From contig CADCET010000001.1 in NCBI GenBank assembly GCA_902800495.1, forward strand, positions 57,260 through 121,259: a stretch of 64,000 bases of DNA. The letters run 5' to 3'. Source of the stretch: an uncultured Prevotellaceae bacterium. Lineage in GTDB: Bacteria > Bacteroidota > Bacteroidia > Bacteroidales > Bacteroidaceae. Positions 1 through 9,122 of the stretch are shown here, in pieces. Below the pieces are notes generated by a model that saw only the letters and a list, made by a program, of their open reading frames with translations, did not search any database and was not told where the DNA came from. Position 1 is the stretch's first letter. Every line of letters begins with the position of its first letter. Position numbers and translations under genes: made by a program.

Positions 1-50
1 CGCCGCCACGCGTGAAGCGTCTGGATATGTAAGATTCTTGACTGTCATTG

Positions 51-1190
51 TCAGAGCCGCTTGAGCCATAGCTCCAGAAAATGGTCGTAGACGGCGTAGC
101 CCTTGGGGGTGCGGCTGACGAGATCCTTGTCGGTCAGCACGTCAAGAGCTGTCTTGACGCTGCTGGAACTTGGCAGGTCGTACTTCCTGATAAACTCGCT
201 GCCCATCGGGCTTTCCACGAAGTTCTCCTTGGCAATGGCCTTGAGCACTGAAAGCTGATTGTCGGTAAGGAATGTCACGAGCTCTTCATACTGTACGGTG
301 TAGCGGCTGACGATATGGGCTATGGCTTCACGCAGCTGTGCTTCGCTCCTGACGTTTTTCTCTGTTTCGTAGAGCCGGTTCAGTACGAGCTGCATGCTTC
401 GGGTAATACCGTTGAGCCGCTGATACATGTAGTGGAACACGTCTTTGCTGAGACTGCCTTTCTTTGCCTCGAAGAAGCGGCGGGCGAAGTCATAGTAGAT
501 TTCCTCGTGCAGGGGCTCCAGTCCCATTGACACTGTACTCTGATAGAAAGGGCGGTCGCCGGAACTGAATATCTGAGCCATCAGATGACGCTTGCTGCCA
601 GAGAATACAAAGTGGGCGTTGGGCACGAACTGGATATGGGAGCGCAGCAGTGCCTCGATACCCTCCTCAGGATACTTGGTTATTTGCTGGAATTCGTCGA
701 TGGCAATGTATATCTGACGGCCGCTTGTCCTCAGATAGTCGAAAATGGTCTTGAGACTCATGGCCGACTGTGACGGCTCGATACTAACTGACACCGTGGG
801 GAGGCCAGTCATGGGGTCGGCACTGAACACGGGGCGCCACGAGCCGAAGAACTCCAGAAGCCGCTTCAAGGCTTTCTGCTCACGCGAAAGTACGTCTTGT
901 GCAATGGCGTTACCTAATAGCTGTACGAAATCATGCTGGTTTTTGGTCGCAAAAATGTCGATATAGATGCAAACGGCATCCTTCTCCTTGCTTTTTAGCT
1001 GCCAAAAAGCATTCTTAATAAGTCCTGTTTTACCAATTCTGCGGGGAGAAATGAGTACTGTATTACGTCCGTTTTGCAGGTTTGCTATCAATTCTTCTGT
1101 CTCCACAATGCGGTCGCAGAAATACTCTGGACTTACAAAACCCTGATAGATAAAGGGGTTCTGAAGTGTTTCGCCGTTTTTCTTTGCCAT
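51..1190 (-). CDS. AAA-family ATPase (ATPase_2-like), standalone
   Basis: A 379-residue protein with a P-loop near residues 49-56 (PRRIGKTG) and a Walker B at 159-165 (ending IDE). The N-terminal FIYQGFVSPEYFCDR and C-terminal winged-helix-like part match the archaeal-type ATPase_2 family that is common in Bacteroidales. Such proteins bind and hydrolyse ATP in the cytoplasm; their physiological role is mostly unknown and nothing here reveals a partner. It is transcribed alone from a promoter at about 1266-1297, with a 5' leader holding short palindromes. The family call is fairly safe; the function is open. Confidence 0.8.
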   Translation of the reverse strand: MAKKNGETLQNPFIYQGFVSPEYFCDRIVETEELIANLQNGRNTVLISPRRIGKTGLIKNAFWQLKSKEKDAVCIYIDIFATKNQHDFVQLLGNAIAQDVLSREQKALKRLLEFFGSWRPVFSADPMTGLPTVSVSIEPSQSAMSLKTIFDYLRTSGRQIYIAIDEFQQITKYPEEGIEALLRSHIQFVPNAHFVFSGSKRHLMAQIFSSGDRPFYQSTVSMGLEPLHEEIYYDFARRFFEAKKGSLSKDVFHYMYQRLNGITRSMQLVLNRLYETEKNVRSEAQLREAIAHIVSRYTVQYEELVTFLTDNQLSVLKAIAKENFVESPMGSEFIRKYDLPSSSSVKTALDVLTDKDLVSRTPKGYAVYDHFLELWLKRL

Positions 1191-1222
1191 AAGCCAGTGT
1201 CTTTTATTCAGTATTTCATTAC

Positions 1223-1261
1223 GGGATTCCCGCTACGGAATTTCCGTTACGGAATTTCCGC
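1223..1261 (-). repeat. Tandem short palindromes in the ATPase leader
   Basis: Three inverted-repeat units lie head to tail: GGGATTCCC at 1223-1231, ACGGAATTTCCGT at 1235-1247 and CGGAATTTCCG at 1250-1260. The last two are spaced 14 bp apart. They fall between the -7 box and the start codon, so they would be part of the mRNA leader. They could be protein-binding sites or RNA hairpins. Confidence 0.55.
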
Positions 1262-1265
1262 AATG

Positions 1266-1297
1266 CAAAGGTACGACAAAAGAAGTGAACCACCAAA
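1266..1297 (-). promoter_or_regulatory. Promoter of the ATPase gene
   Basis: Read on the minus strand there is TTTG at 1294-1297 and TACCTTTG at 1266-1273, 20 nt apart. This is the Bacteroidetes -33/-7 pattern. Confidence 0.7.
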
Positions 1298-1323
1298 TGT
1301 TTTTAGTTTTTTTCAGATATAAA

Positions 1324-1356
1324 CAGAGCCGCAACGACTGATGCGCTGCGGCTCTG
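1324..1356 (-). terminator. Terminator of the left SusC/SusD operon
   Basis: A perfect 10-bp stem (CAGAGCCGCA at 1324-1333 with TGCGGCTCTG at 1347-1356) with a 13-nt loop lies 30 bp after the DUF4302 stop. On the minus strand it is followed by a T-rich stretch. It separates the operon from the ATPase gene. Confidence 0.7.
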
Positions 1357-1386
1357 CAAATCTAATCCTGTATAGTATGTAATACC

Positions 1387-2640
1387 TTATTTGTTGAACG
1401 GATAATATACTGTTGACAATGACAACGTAATGGTGTTAGCAGGATTTTCTACGTCTTGCAGAATAAGCACCGATGGGCAGTATTCGTTGTCAGAGGACAG
1501 TTTGAACGTGCCCATGAATGGTGCGACGGCGTAGTTCCAACCAGCGTTCTTATAGTACCACTGTCCGTTCCCGTCGTAGCTGATAAGTTTAAGAGTTACC
1601 TCGTTGTCGCTGATTGGGGTCAGTTCGAAGTAGAAGTGTCCTCTGTAGCCAGAACTATAGAATTCCAATGTGTAAAAACCGTCAGCGTAGCTGAAATAGG
1701 CATAGCCGACGCTTTCGCCGACGGCAGCCTCAGCCTTGGCCATGGCTGCCCAGTATTGCTGGGCGTATTCGCCAAGCATGCTATAAGCCACATAGCAGTC
1801 GCTGTTGGTCATCAAATCGATCTCGGGCAGCTTCACCTTCTCGAGCTTCAGGCCGCTGCCTGCCGACTCATCGAATACGAGCGCGCCCTCGACGCCGTTC
1901 TTGAAGCCCGTCATCGTGGCACCATCGATTTCGAGTGGCTCATAGAACTCGATTCCTTCGGGGGTTACAATGTATGAGGCCTGCTTCTCAACCTCTTCAC
2001 CGTTCTCCTCATAGCTGAACACCAGGGTGCGGTCGGAGATGGAGGCGGGAACCTCTACGTTGTTGATTTTCACCTGATAGAAGTTCGAGAGCATGTTTTC
2101 CTCCACTTCGAAAATCTTGTTCATGTAGCCTGCCCAGTCGTCATTGGGCATGGGTGTCATCACGATGCGGTTGCCTGTATTCTTGCCTTTTAGGACGACC
2201 TCTTCGGGAGTGGCCTTCATGATGGAGAAGTCATAGTCGCCGCCAAGTCCTTCGCCTTCGTCACCGCCGAGCGGGGCGCTCGGGTCTGAGAAGAGGTGGA
2301 ACTCCTCGTTGAAGGTGTCGAAAGTCAGGACGATGCCTGCACTCTGGGTGACGGAATAGAGGCTAGTGAAGACGTCGCCAAGGAATTCGCCCATCACCTC
2401 GGCTCTGCCGTCTTCTTTGAAGCGTACGATGACGTTGTAACCTCCGTATGATTGCTGCGCGTCGGGGTATAGTTTCATCAACCATCCGTTGGCAGCACTG
2501 GTGAGCACCTTCGTGTCAGCGGCAATCGTCGCGTCGGCGCGGTTGGCCGAGCTGTCGCTGAAGAAGTCCTCCTGCTCTTTGGTACACGATGCCAGCATGG
2601 TGGCCGTAACCATTGCTATCAAGAAATATATCTTTTTCAT
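1387..2640 (-). CDS. DUF4302 family surface lipoprotein
   Basis: 417 residues with a type II signal peptide; the lipobox LASC places the lipidated Cys at residue 19. The body (SAANGWLMKLYPD, then YNVIVRFKEDGRAEVMGE) fits the DUF4302 family, which is found in Bacteroidales beside SusC/SusD pairs and zinc metallohydrolase lipoproteins. It is probably an outer-surface accessory that binds the cargo of the neighbouring transporter; binding is inferred from context only. It is the last gene of the operon, 15 bp after the metallohydrolase gene, and is followed by a terminator at 1324-1356. Confidence 0.8.
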   Translation of the reverse strand: MKKIYFLIAMVTATMLASCTKEQEDFFSDSSANRADATIAADTKVLTSAANGWLMKLYPDAQQSYGGYNVIVRFKEDGRAEVMGEFLGDVFTSLYSVTQSAGIVLTFDTFNEEFHLFSDPSAPLGGDEGEGLGGDYDFSIMKATPEEVVLKGKNTGNRIVMTPMPNDDWAGYMNKIFEVEENMLSNFYQVKINNVEVPASISDRTLVFSYEENGEEVEKQASYIVTPEGIEFYEPLEIDGATMTGFKNGVEGALVFDESAGSGLKLEKVKLPEIDLMTNSDCYVAYSMLGEYAQQYWAAMAKAEAAVGESVGYAYFSYADGFYTLEFYSSGYRGHFYFELTPISDNEVTLKLISYDGNGQWYYKNAGWNYAVAPFMGTFKLSSDNEYCPSVLILQDVENPANTITLSLSTVYYPFNK

Positions 2641-2655
2641 GTCGTTACTGTTTGA

Positions 2656-3888
2656 TTAGTTGAGTGACTTTAAATCAAGCTCGCCGGCGGCAACCTTTGC
2701 CTGACGTTCCTGCACGATGCGATGCAGTTCGTCGAGGTCGATGCCCCAGAAGTAGTCCAGGTATTCCTTGACCATGGCCAGCTTCTGCTGAATCTTGTCG
2801 TAGCCGCTGTAGTCTTTCATTATTTCTTTCTCGTATTCGGGGACGGGTATCTTCCAGTACTCTGGTACGGGGTTGCCGTCCTTGTCGTAGACAATGTCGC
2901 CCTCGTCGGTGGTCTGGTAGATGATGTTGCCCTTGCTGTCAGTCATGGGTATGCGATTGCCCTCTTCGTCGGTCTCGAAGATAAAGTCGCCCTTCTCGTC
3001 GGTCTCCCAGATGTAGTTGCCGTACTCGTCACGCTGATAGATGATGCGGCCATAGGGGTCGGTGGCGGGCACGGGGTCACCATTTTCGTCGGTGACCAGG
3101 ATGGGGTTGCCCTTGCTGTCGAGTTCGTAGACGGGGTCGCCATTCTCATCGGTCACCTCGACGATGGCCTGGTCGAGCAGCTCTTCCCACGCCTCGTCGC
3201 TCAGTGTGATGTAGAAGGCGATGGTCTGAACGAAGTCCTCCTGGGTCTCAGAGCTGGCGTAGTTGTTGACGAAGCCCATGGCAAGGGCCTCCTCGTCGCT
3301 GAGGTTCACCCAGCTCGACGACTGGTAGTCGGCCTTCGAGATTTCGTTGAAGTCGGTGGGGTAGTTCTTCGTCTGGTGCAGGATGTGCGAGAACTCGTGG
3401 TGCATCGTGTTGAAGTACCACTCATTGAGGAAGTCCATGTCGAGCTTGTCGGGATTGATGTTGTTCACGTTGTAGAGCACTATTTTCATACCACCTTCGG
3501 CGGTACCGAGCACCAGTCCACCGTTGCCGTCGTAGGCAGGCGAGCCAATAAGGTTCATGACCTTCGGGGCGTATGTGCGGATGAAGTCCTTGCCCATGAG
3601 CTCCTCATAGGGCTCAAGCCACAGGTACTTGGTGAGCTTGGCCAGAGCGATGGCCTTGTCGTAGTCGGCCGGAACCAGGTTGTACTTGGTGTCCGACTCC
3701 TTGTACTCGAAGCGGTACTTGAAGTCGATGTTGTACGGCTCGACGTAGTTCTTCTGAAGCCACTTGTCGAAGTCATTCTGCGGGGTCTGTGTCGTGTTTG
3801 AGAAGATGCTCTGCGAGTCGAGGCTGTCCTCACTGCAGGCCACCATAGTCAGTGCTGCAGCGCTAAGTATCAAATATCTCAGTTTCAT
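2656..3888 (-). CDS. SusC/D-associated zinc metallohydrolase lipoprotein with a repeat insertion
   Basis: 410 residues. The lipobox MVAC puts the lipid anchor on Cys18. The HEFSH motif at residues 164-168 is the HExxH zinc-binding and catalytic signature, and the surroundings match the substrate-import-associated zinc metallohydrolase lipoproteins encoded in SusC/SusD operons. The expected role is cleavage of peptide or glycan-peptide cargo at the cell surface; the substrate is unknown. Residues 246-345 are unusual: about ten degenerate 10-residue repeats of the form T-D-x-x-G-N/D-x-I/V-x-x, rich in acidic residues. They look inserted between the catalytic part and the C-terminal helical part, and account for roughly a quarter of the length. 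It lies 3 bp after the SusD gene. Confidence 0.85.
   Translation of the reverse strand: MKLRYLILSAAALTMVACSEDSLDSQSIFSNTTQTPQNDFDKWLQKNYVEPYNIDFKYRFEYKESDTKYNLVPADYDKAIALAKLTKYLWLEPYEELMGKDFIRTYAPKVMNLIGSPAYDGNGGLVLGTAEGGMKIVLYNVNNINPDKLDMDFLNEWYFNTMHHEFSHILHQTKNYPTDFNEISKADYQSSSWVNLSDEEALAMGFVNNYASSETQEDFVQTIAFYITLSDEAWEELLDQAIVEVTDENGDPVYELDSKGNPILVTDENGDPVPATDPYGRIIYQRDEYGNYIWETDEKGDFIFETDEEGNRIPMTDSKGNIIYQTTDEGDIVYDKDGNPVPEYWKIPVPEYEKEIMKDYSGYDKIQQKLAMVKEYLDYFWGIDLDELHRIVQERQAKVAAGELDLKSLN
2854..3153 (-). repeat. 30-bp coding repeats (10-residue units) in the metallohydrolase
   Basis: This stretch encodes about ten imperfect 10-residue units such as TDENGDPVYE, TDEKGDFIFE and TDSKGNIIYQ. 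The DNA shows a matching 30-bp period. The D-x-x-G-N/D spacing recalls acidic, possibly calcium-binding or beta-repeat sequences, but no ligand can be inferred with certainty. Confidence 0.85.
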
Positions 3889-3891
3889 ATC

Positions 3892-5502
3892 TTATTCCTC
3901 CTTATTGTTTTCGTCATTGTTATTACGTGGGTTGGGAGTCAGGCCAGCGTCGATAACGTCCTGCGGCAGCTGGAAGGCACGGCGCGGGTCGTTCAACATC
4001 AGCTTGTCGGGAGCCTGACGTTCGCGGTTGTGGGCAATCTGGATGCCCCAGCGCTTGATATCCATCCAGCGCAGACCCTCCTGGGCCACCTCGCAGCGGC
4101 GCATGTGCAGGATGCAGTGGATGAAGTTTTCCTGGACTGAGTCAGCCAGGTTGAAACCTAAGGGATGGAGGCGCTTTTTCGGCGATCCATAGTCTGCACT
4201 GGCAGGTATGGGCTGCTCGTTTTCGTCCTCCATATAGGGCATGTCGGCGTAAGTCTCGACAACATCTTCCTGGCTGACCTGCAGACCGCTGCGCGAGTTG
4301 AACGACAACCAAAGGTTGATGTCGGCCAGCGCATTGGCGTAGTCGCCCTTCACGGCGTAGGCCTCGGCACGGCAGAGCAGCGTCTCAGGACCGGAGAGAC
4401 GGACGATGGCGTTGCGGCGGTAGCCGACACCGTTCACCTTGTCAGTGTACTCGAAGTAGCCATAGTATTTCGAGTTGCAAAGCTTCTCGTTATAGCCCCA
4501 GCAGGAGTGCGACAGCCAGAGGTCAGACTTAGAGTTATAGGCACCCCAGATGCCTGCGGTGCGGTAGGTCTCTACCATGGCGATGTTGTTGATGTTGTGA
4601 CCATAGCGACGTCCTAAACTGTAGGGACCGAGCCAGTAGACCATGCTGGAGGCAGCCGTCTGGATGAGAAAGTTGCAGGCCTCGTTGGCCGAGACGTACT
4701 GGTTGCAGCGGTCCTCGAAATTCGAGGCCATCTCGCCGGCGATGTATGCCCAGTTGCGCATCATCTTCTCCGGTTTTGTGCCCAAGGCCTTCGTGGCATA
4801 CTCGATGGCCTTGTCCCACTTCTGGTAGTAGAGGTAGAAGCGGGCTGCGAAGGCGTTGGCGGCAGCCTTGTTGAAGTGGTACTTGGGGACGGTGTAGATG
4901 TTGTCGTCAATCAGTGGCAAACCTTCCTGCAGATCCTTTTCGATATTGGCATAGAGCTGGGCCAGCGTGCCGCGCTCGTAATGGGGCTTCAGCTCGGTCT
5001 CGGGTGTTGTGGGGTAGGGCAGACCCAAGTCCTGGTTGGCGGTCTGTGGATTGTAGGCCATACAGAAGAGGTTGGCCAGGTCGAAGATAGCCCATGCTCG
5101 ACAGAGCAGGGCTTCGCCACGCTGTGCCTGCAGATTAGCGGGATTGCCCATCTCCTCAATAGCAAGCAGTGCTTGGTTGGCAGTGCTGACAGCAAGATAG
5201 CCGCTCTCCCAGAAGTCTTTCGTGGCATCGTTGTCTTCACTGGTGATGTCCTTCCACAGGTAGGCTTCCTCCTGCAACTTGTCCTCGAATGTAAAGGTGG
5301 AGCCGTTGTCCATCGCGTTGTCAGAAGCCATCTCAGCCATGATGATGCTGTTGTTGGATGAGTAAGCGGTCGTTAGCAGCAGAGTCACCTGTTCTTCCGA
5401 GGTTACCTCGGTGCGGTTGTCGGGTATCTTGTCGAGGAAGTCGTTGCACGACGTCAAGCCCAGTCCTACCGCAATGATTGATAATCCTATATATTTATAC
5501 AT
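3892..5502 (-). CDS. RagB/SusD family nutrient-binding lipoprotein (left locus)
   Basis: The open frame runs to 5538. The ATG at 5502 is preferred because it begins a normal signal peptide (MYKYIGLSII) leading to lipobox LTSC, and the upstream codons are built from a dispersed repeat. An AAGGA-like sequence lies just upstream. The mature start CNDFLDKIPDN and the C-terminal RRCEVAQEGLRWMDIKRWG are typical of SusD. SusD proteins lie on the outer surface and act as a lid that captures ligand for the partner SusC channel. It lies 42 bp after SusC. The ligand is not known; the downstream peptidase hints at peptide or glycopeptide cargo. Confidence 0.92.
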   Translation of the reverse strand: MYKYIGLSIIAVGLGLTSCNDFLDKIPDNRTEVTSEEQVTLLLTTAYSSNNSIIMAEMASDNAMDNGSTFTFEDKLQEEAYLWKDITSEDNDATKDFWESGYLAVSTANQALLAIEEMGNPANLQAQRGEALLCRAWAIFDLANLFCMAYNPQTANQDLGLPYPTTPETELKPHYERGTLAQLYANIEKDLQEGLPLIDDNIYTVPKYHFNKAAANAFAARFYLYYQKWDKAIEYATKALGTKPEKMMRNWAYIAGEMASNFEDRCNQYVSANEACNFLIQTAASSMVYWLGPYSLGRRYGHNINNIAMVETYRTAGIWGAYNSKSDLWLSHSCWGYNEKLCNSKYYGYFEYTDKVNGVGYRRNAIVRLSGPETLLCRAEAYAVKGDYANALADINLWLSFNSRSGLQVSQEDVVETYADMPYMEDENEQPIPASADYGSPKKRLHPLGFNLADSVQENFIHCILHMRRCEVAQEGLRWMDIKRWGIQIAHNRERQAPDKLMLNDPRRAFQLPQDVIDAGLTPNPRNNNDENNKEE

Positions 5503-5544
5503 ATTCAAAAATCCTTTCTTTATTTCTTCACTTTTCACTTCTGA

Positions 5545-8500
5545 TTAGATGCCCAGACGTACGGTGAGCGTGAACTGCTTAGGCATGGGTGAAGCCACAC
5601 CACCGGAGTTGAAGAACTCGGGATCCTGGCCGTTCAGCTTCTTGTCGGCGTAGATGAGGAAGAGGTTGGTGGCCTGGAGCTTCAGAGAAGCACTGGTCAG
5701 GCTCAGCGGTGCAATCAGCTTGGCGGGGAAGTCATAGCCGAGAGAAATCTCCTTCATGCGGATGAAGTCGCCCTTGGCAATGCGCTCCGTAGAGTAGTTG
5801 TAAGCACTGTAGGCATACTGCAGGTAGCGGTCGTTCTGGTTCAGGTGCTTGTCGGCGATGACGGGCACGTTGGTCGTAGCCTCGTCGCCCTGCACGGTCC
5901 AGCGGTTCTTGAACTCACGCGGCATGGAGGTCAGGTCGCTGTAGCTCTTCTTGAACACGGGGTCAAGACGAACGACGTTGCCGAAGGCATAGGTCAGAAA
6001 GATGTTCAGACGGAAGCCCTTATAGGTAAAGACGTTACCCAACGAACCAGTGACGGTCGGATCGGTCGGTCCCTCGTAGACCAGATGCTCTTTCTTGGTA
6101 CGCTCCTGGAAGTAGATGTCGCTGACCGTAGTCTCGCCGTTCTCGTTGATGAACGTGGGCAGACCGTCTTCGTTCAGACCTTGGAAGTCCATCGAGAAGA
6201 GCGAGCGCACGGGGTAGCCTTCCATGGTGAAGCCGGTACCGGTAATCATGTCGATGACACGGGCACGGGAGTCAAGCTCGGTCACGGTGTTCTTGTTGTG
6301 CGAGAAGATGAAGTCGGTGTTCCACTTGAAGTCCTTCGTCACGATGTTGCGGGTAGAAATCAAAAGTTCCTCACCGTGTGAACGCATAGAGGCCACGTTA
6401 CCGTATTTCGAAATCTGACCGCCGATACCCTCGGTGTTGATGACACCAATCAGGTCGTAGTTGTTACGGCGATACCAGTCGAAGCCGACATTGATGCGGT
6501 TGTCGAGGAAGCCGATTTCGGCACCGATGTTCAGCTCGTGCTTCTTCTCGTAGGTCAGCTCGGAGCTCTCAAGGTCGTCAATGTAAAGAGCCGTCTCACT
6601 GACGCCGGCGAACGGACGCCAGGGGTTGGTGCTCTTGATGACCACACGCGAGTTACTGATATCTGCGGGACCACGGTCACCAGTCAGCGAGTACGAGGCC
6701 TTCAATGTCAGATTCGACACCGTCGGGCGCAGATTCTCAAACCAAGGCTCCTCGTGGGCGTTCCAAGCGCCGGAGATGTTCCACGTGGGCAACCAGCGGG
6801 CATCAGTGCTCTTGCCGAGCTTATTGGTACCTTCGTAGCGCACGGTGCCGTTCAGCGTGTAACGGCCTTTCCACGAATAGGTGGCGTTGGCGAAGAAGGC
6901 GGTCGAGCGCATGTAGGTATCGGTGATGGTGAAGTATTCGGTGCCCTCCTCCTGAGCCTGCTTGAAGAAGCGGTAGTCGTAGGCGGCTTTCATACCGTTC
7001 TCATACTGCATACCAACGCCTTGGTACCACGTCTTGCGACGGTCGACGGAGTTGACCTCCATACCGCCGAAGAAGTTCACGATGTGGTCCTCGTTGTAGA
7101 CGTCGTTGTAGTTGGCCGTAGCACGGAAGTCCCAGCTGTTCATCTTGTTGCGGGTGTCACGGGTGAAACCGCCGTTGGGCAGCACGGAGATGGGCAGCGA
7201 GTTGGCATTGTCGGGGTCGGTATAGAGCCAGGGGTTGGCGTCGCGCATCGTGGCGTCGTCCATGGCACGGTAGGCCATGGCCTGGTTCGAGTTGTCGTGA
7301 ATCTCGTGGCTGATGGTGCTCAGGGCATACTTGTAAGATGCCAGTGCCGACAGCTCCACCTTGGTGATGGGCTTGTACTTCAGCTCGGCCTGGAACTTCA
7401 GGTCGACCACGTCGAGATCCATGTAGTTGTTTTCAAGCTCGTTCAGAATGTTGAACGGAGCGTAGTTGCGCACGTAGTAGGCATTGGGGTCGAGCGCACG
7501 CGACGTGTTCATCGAATAGCTGTAGGGGTTGATGTCGAAGTCGCGGCGCACCTCACCGTAGACGGGGTCAAGGCTTTGGCCGAGCGTACCGGGGGCGTTC
7601 TGCTTACGGTAGGCACTGTTGCCGATGAGGTTCAGGCTCACCTTCTTCGAGATGTTGTACAGGGCATTGATGTTGGCCGTGTAGCGGTTCGCCTTCGACT
7701 GCTTGTACCAGCCCGGGTCGTTCATCACGGAGAACGAGGTGTAGTACTGGGCCTTCTCGGTACCCGATGACAGTGAAATGGAGTGGTTCATCATAACGCT
7801 GTTCGTGAACAGCTCGTCGAACCAGTCGGTATTGCGCATCTCGGCCTCCTGCAGGTACTTGTTCTTGGCTGCCTCGGTATTGGCCAGCGCGAAGGTGCCG
7901 GTCTTCGCGTCATAAGTGTTGATAAGGTGGTACATCTTACCGTAGACACCACTGTCGGAGGCACGGTAGACGTCGGCGAAGTTCAGGTAGCCGGAGCGCT
8001 CCATCTCGCGGTAGACCGACATCTGCTCCTGAGAGTTCATAATGTTATAGTCGGCGTAGCTGGGCTTCAGACGCATGGTGAACTCTCCGGTATAGCTGAT
8101 TTTGTTGGAGCCGGCCTTACCCTTCTTGGTAGTTACGACAATCACACCGGCCATCGCGCGCGCACCATATATAGAGGTGGCGGAACCGTCCTTCAGAATC
8201 TGGAACGACTCGATGTCGTCGGCGTTCAGTCCGGCAATGGCACTTGAAATCAGTGTCTCGGCATCACCCGACGACAGGTCGTCGGCATCTACCTCGGTCA
8301 CATCCTCCATGATGACGCCATCGACTACCCACAGCGGCTTTGAAGAGCCGTAGATGGAGGTGGCACCACGGACGCGAATCTTAGGAGCCGTACCGAACGT
8401 GCCGCTGACGTTCTGAACCGACACACCGGCCACGCGGCCTTCCAGCGAGCGCGAGATGTCGGCGACACCGTCGAGCTTGGCCTTGTCGGCTGCAATCTTG

Positions 8501-8859
8501 ACCGTAGAGCCGGTGAACAGGCGCTTGTCCATCTTCTGCATACCCGTGACGACTACTTCGTCGAGGGCCTGGCCGTCGGGGACGAGCACAATCTGCATCG
8601 TGCTCTGTGGATTCAATACTTGTGTGGTCATGCCGATGTAGCTCACGCTAATCTTCTTCCCCTGGGGGACGGTCAGCGTGAATCGGCCGTTCACATCTGT
8701 AACGACGCCGGTCTTGGCTCCCTGAACAACGACGGAGGCACCGATGACGGGCTCGCCGTCGTCCTGGGAAACGACTGTGCCGCTAACCTTAGTCTGGGCA
8801 ATCGCTCCTCCTAAACACAGGAAAAGCACTGCCAGCAGCAGAGTTAGTCTTTTTTTCAT
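5545..8859 (-). CDS. SusC/RagA TonB-linked outer-membrane protein (left locus, probably silent in this orientation)
   Basis: 1104 residues: a signal peptide ending near AIAQ, a carboxypeptidase-regulatory-like domain (KVSGTVVSQDDGEPVIGASV), a TonB-box-like DEVVVTG near residue 100, a plug with RVRGATSIYG, and a long beta-barrel ending LTVRLGI. It would import a ligand delivered by the adjacent SusD, powered by TonB. Its leader and first codons (8843-8947) are almost identical, inverted, to those of the right-hand susC. No recognisable -7 box faces it between 8948 and the recombinase gene, so it may be off in this orientation. That last point is inference. Confidence 0.93.
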   Translation of the reverse strand: MKKRLTLLLAVLFLCLGGAIAQTKVSGTVVSQDDGEPVIGASVVVQGAKTGVVTDVNGRFTLTVPQGKKISVSYIGMTTQVLNPQSTMQIVLVPDGQALDEVVVTGMQKMDKRLFTGSTVKIAADKAKLDGVADISRSLEGRVAGVSVQNVSGTFGTAPKIRVRGATSIYGSSKPLWVVDGVIMEDVTEVDADDLSSGDAETLISSAIAGLNADDIESFQILKDGSATSIYGARAMAGVIVVTTKKGKAGSNKISYTGEFTMRLKPSYADYNIMNSQEQMSVYREMERSGYLNFADVYRASDSGVYGKMYHLINTYDAKTGTFALANTEAAKNKYLQEAEMRNTDWFDELFTNSVMMNHSISLSSGTEKAQYYTSFSVMNDPGWYKQSKANRYTANINALYNISKKVSLNLIGNSAYRKQNAPGTLGQSLDPVYGEVRRDFDINPYSYSMNTSRALDPNAYYVRNYAPFNILNELENNYMDLDVVDLKFQAELKYKPITKVELSALASYKYALSTISHEIHDNSNQAMAYRAMDDATMRDANPWLYTDPDNANSLPISVLPNGGFTRDTRNKMNSWDFRATANYNDVYNEDHIVNFFGGMEVNSVDRRKTWYQGVGMQYENGMKAAYDYRFFKQAQEEGTEYFTITDTYMRSTAFFANATYSWKGRYTLNGTVRYEGTNKLGKSTDARWLPTWNISGAWNAHEEPWFENLRPTVSNLTLKASYSLTGDRGPADISNSRVVIKSTNPWRPFAGVSETALYIDDLESSELTYEKKHELNIGAEIGFLDNRINVGFDWYRRNNYDLIGVINTEGIGGQISKYGNVASMRSHGEELLISTRNIVTKDFKWNTDFIFSHNKNTVTELDSRARVIDMITGTGFTMEGYPVRSLFSMDFQGLNEDGLPTFINENGETTVSDIYFQERTKKEHLVYEGPTDPTVTGSLGNVFTYKGFRLNIFLTYAFGNVVRLDPVFKKSYSDLTSMPREFKNRWTVQGDEATTNVPVIADKHLNQNDRYLQYAYSAYNYSTERIAKGDFIRMKEISLGYDFPAKLIAPLSLTSASLKLQATNLFLIYADKKLNGQDPEFFNSGGVASPMPKQFTLTVRLGI

Positions 8860-8947
8860 AATCTCTCTCGTTTTTTGGTTTATAATATATTAATGTTTCG
8901 TTTCGCGCGTGTATTTTAAATAATATGTACGCCTCGGCGCACGAGGT
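8843..8947 (-). repeat. Left arm of the inverted leader repeat (candidate inversion site)
   Basis: Reverse-complemented, these 105 bp align with 10996-11101 with three mismatches and one single-base gap. The match starts at ACCTCGTGCGCCGAGG, runs through the whole untranslated leader, and stops 17 bases into the coding sequence of susC. Beyond that the two susC genes diverge at once. Confidence 0.9.
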
Positions 8948-8979
8948 GGGCGATTAATACTGTTTTGAACCATAATTTC

Positions 8980-8995
8980 GCCTTTTTTAAAAGGC
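8980..8995. other. Palindrome between left leader repeat and recombinase
   Basis: A perfect 7-bp inverted repeat (GCCTTTT-TT-AAAAGGC) just inside the left arm. It could act as a transcription stop or a protein site. No TAnnTTTG box facing the left susC lies between it and the arm. Confidence 0.5.
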
Positions 8996-9122
8996 TGTGA
9001 TAACTAAAAGTTCAAGAAAACCGTTATACGAATGTATTTATTCACCAAAAACGCTTATGACTATGATAAAAATCAGTTTCCACTTTTACTTCCGAGTCCA
9101 TGTTGTCCGCCAGACAAAGTCC

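Noticed and set aside
2722-3801. 359-codon antisense frame over the metallohydrolase
   Set aside because: Its regular composition comes from the 30-bp repeats of the real gene on the other strand.
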